A stretch of DNA of 64,000 nt, from contig VXAU01002492.1 in assembly GCA_013399695.1 (NCBI GenBank), positions 1,065,854 to 1,129,853 of the forward strand, in the 5' to 3' direction. Position numbers and translations under genes: made by a program. The notes beneath the pieces were generated by a model, which was given only the letters and a program-made list of their open reading frames with translations, did no database searches and was not told the DNA's origin. This document shows, one piece after another, positions 63,308 to 64,000 of the stretch (its first letter is position 1; each line of letters starts with the position of its first letter). The DNA is from Formicarius rufipectus. Taxonomy: Eukaryota; Chordata; Aves; Passeriformes; Formicariidae.

Positions 63308-63985
63308 TATGGTGCTTTCTGCTCGGTGTCCACCCAAACCTCCAGGTCCCTCCTTTCCCAGAGGGAAAGCAAAAGGAGAAAAGGCAAAAAAAAAACAGCT
63401 CAGAGAGAATGGCAAAACAAACTCAGAGTGGCTAAAATACTTAAATTTATTACTAACAAGATGAAAACTAAAAAGTAAGAAATAAATCAGTCTTAAGCAC
63501 ACCTTTCTCCTCCCACTCCTCCCTCTTTCCAGCAGCTACAGGGAGCAGGGAATGGGGGTTTGCAGTGGGTTGTTGGTTCTGCCATTGCTCTTGTTCTGTG
63601 GGTCACCCCATGGGCTGCAGGGGGGTCTGTGCACCCCAGTGGATCTCCATGGTCTGCAGAGGAGGAGGAATACTTTTGAGTCCTTCCCCCCCTGCTCCAG
63701 AGTGGGGTCCCTCCTTCACCTCCTCCTGCTCCCACCTCGGTCTCTGCATTGTTCTCTCATGGCTGGAATTTCCAACTGCCCCACACGCCTAAATCCTTAA
63801 ACATGTTATCCGAGGGCTGCGACTGTGGTTCTTATTTGGCTCAACTTTGGCCACCAGCAGGAGGTCCCTCCTGGCCCTGGCTGTCCTTGACTCCACAGGA
63901 CAGGGAGAGCTTCTGGCAGCTTCTGACAGGACCCATCCTGGAAGCCCCATCTTTTGCTGGAATTCAGCCACCGAAAGCTGTGACA
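63308..63985 (-). mobile_element. Solo LTR of an endogenous retrovirus, minus orientation (copy 2)
   Basis: About 678 bases. Read on minus it starts TGTCACAG at 63985 and ends ...CACCATA at 63308. It belongs to the same family as the LTR at 46782-47456 and lies in the opposite orientation. The first block after the 5' end (about 63670-63910) matches copy 1 at roughly 90% by eye, and so does the last block with AATAAA (63446-63451 on plus coordinates) and 'gaggtttgggtggacaccg'. The central block (about 63500-63655) does not match copy 1. Flanks are ctggg (63303-63307) and gtggg (63986-63990), a candidate target-site duplication with one mismatch. No internal proviral sequence adjoins on the left. 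The window ends 15 bases past the right edge, so a provirus cannot be wholly excluded on that side, although the duplication argues for a solo LTR. Confidence 0.85.
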
Positions 63986-64000
63986 GTGGGGTCAGCACTG

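Noticed and set aside
1..64000. CRISPR arrays, operons, phage or plasmid modules, toxin-antitoxin or defence systems
   Set aside because: No regularly spaced repeats, no dense coding and no bacterial signals are present. The CR1 and LTR content shows this is vertebrate (avian) DNA.

Overview
The window looks like non-coding (intergenic or deep-intronic) DNA from a bird, most likely a songbird. Six decayed copies of the CR1 (Chicken Repeat 1) LINE are scattered through it. They include the typical 3' ends, which carry the octamer ATTCTATG and a 'gggtcccttccaactc'-type block (read on either strand). There are also two long terminal repeats (LTRs) of an endogenous retrovirus, of a type I recall as common in passerine genomes. 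There is no bacterial-style gene packing, no operon and no ribosome-binding-site logic. The sequence is AT-rich, poor in CpG, and full of stop codons in all frames.

I find no protein-coding gene, exon chain, tRNA, rRNA or CRISPR array that I can defend. The longest open frames outside repeats are about 130-140 codons, about what chance would give in 64 kb of AT-rich DNA read in six frames. Longer frames run through repeats: the GATA microsatellite at about 40.2 kb, CR1 copies at 25.4 and 49.1 kb, and A/T tracts. Many frames open only from GTG or TTG, which are not normal vertebrate start codons.

Layout: 1-8.9 kb unique AT-rich DNA with a 37-base A tract near 3.6 kb; CR1 copies at 8.9 kb (minus) and 11.6 kb (plus); 11.8-25.4 kb mostly unannotatable, with a stop-poor block at 20.1-20.85 kb; CR1 at 25.4 kb (plus); a possible decayed LTR near 31.6-32.1 kb; a near-pure purine tract of about 190 bp ending in 17 perfect AAAAAG units at 33.3-33.5 kb; a T/G-rich GTTT tract at 38.85 kb; a GATA microsatellite at 40.2 kb; a 0.9-kb CR1 copy at 42.6-43.5 kb (minus) that still shows pieces of the C-terminal ORF2 protein; a solo LTR on plus at 46.78-47.46 kb; a T-rich gap-like tract with an N at 48.4 kb; CR1 at 49.1 kb (minus) with a 26-bp perfect palindrome at its 5' end; CR1 at 54.2 kb (plus); and a second LTR of the same family on minus at 63.31-63.99 kb.

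No set of genes works together here. The most informative features are the inverted pair of related solo LTRs, whose central blocks do not match, and a possible cis-regulatory stretch at 62.74-63.17 kb with clustered symmetric transcription-factor-like motifs. I looked for a novel biological system and did not find one.
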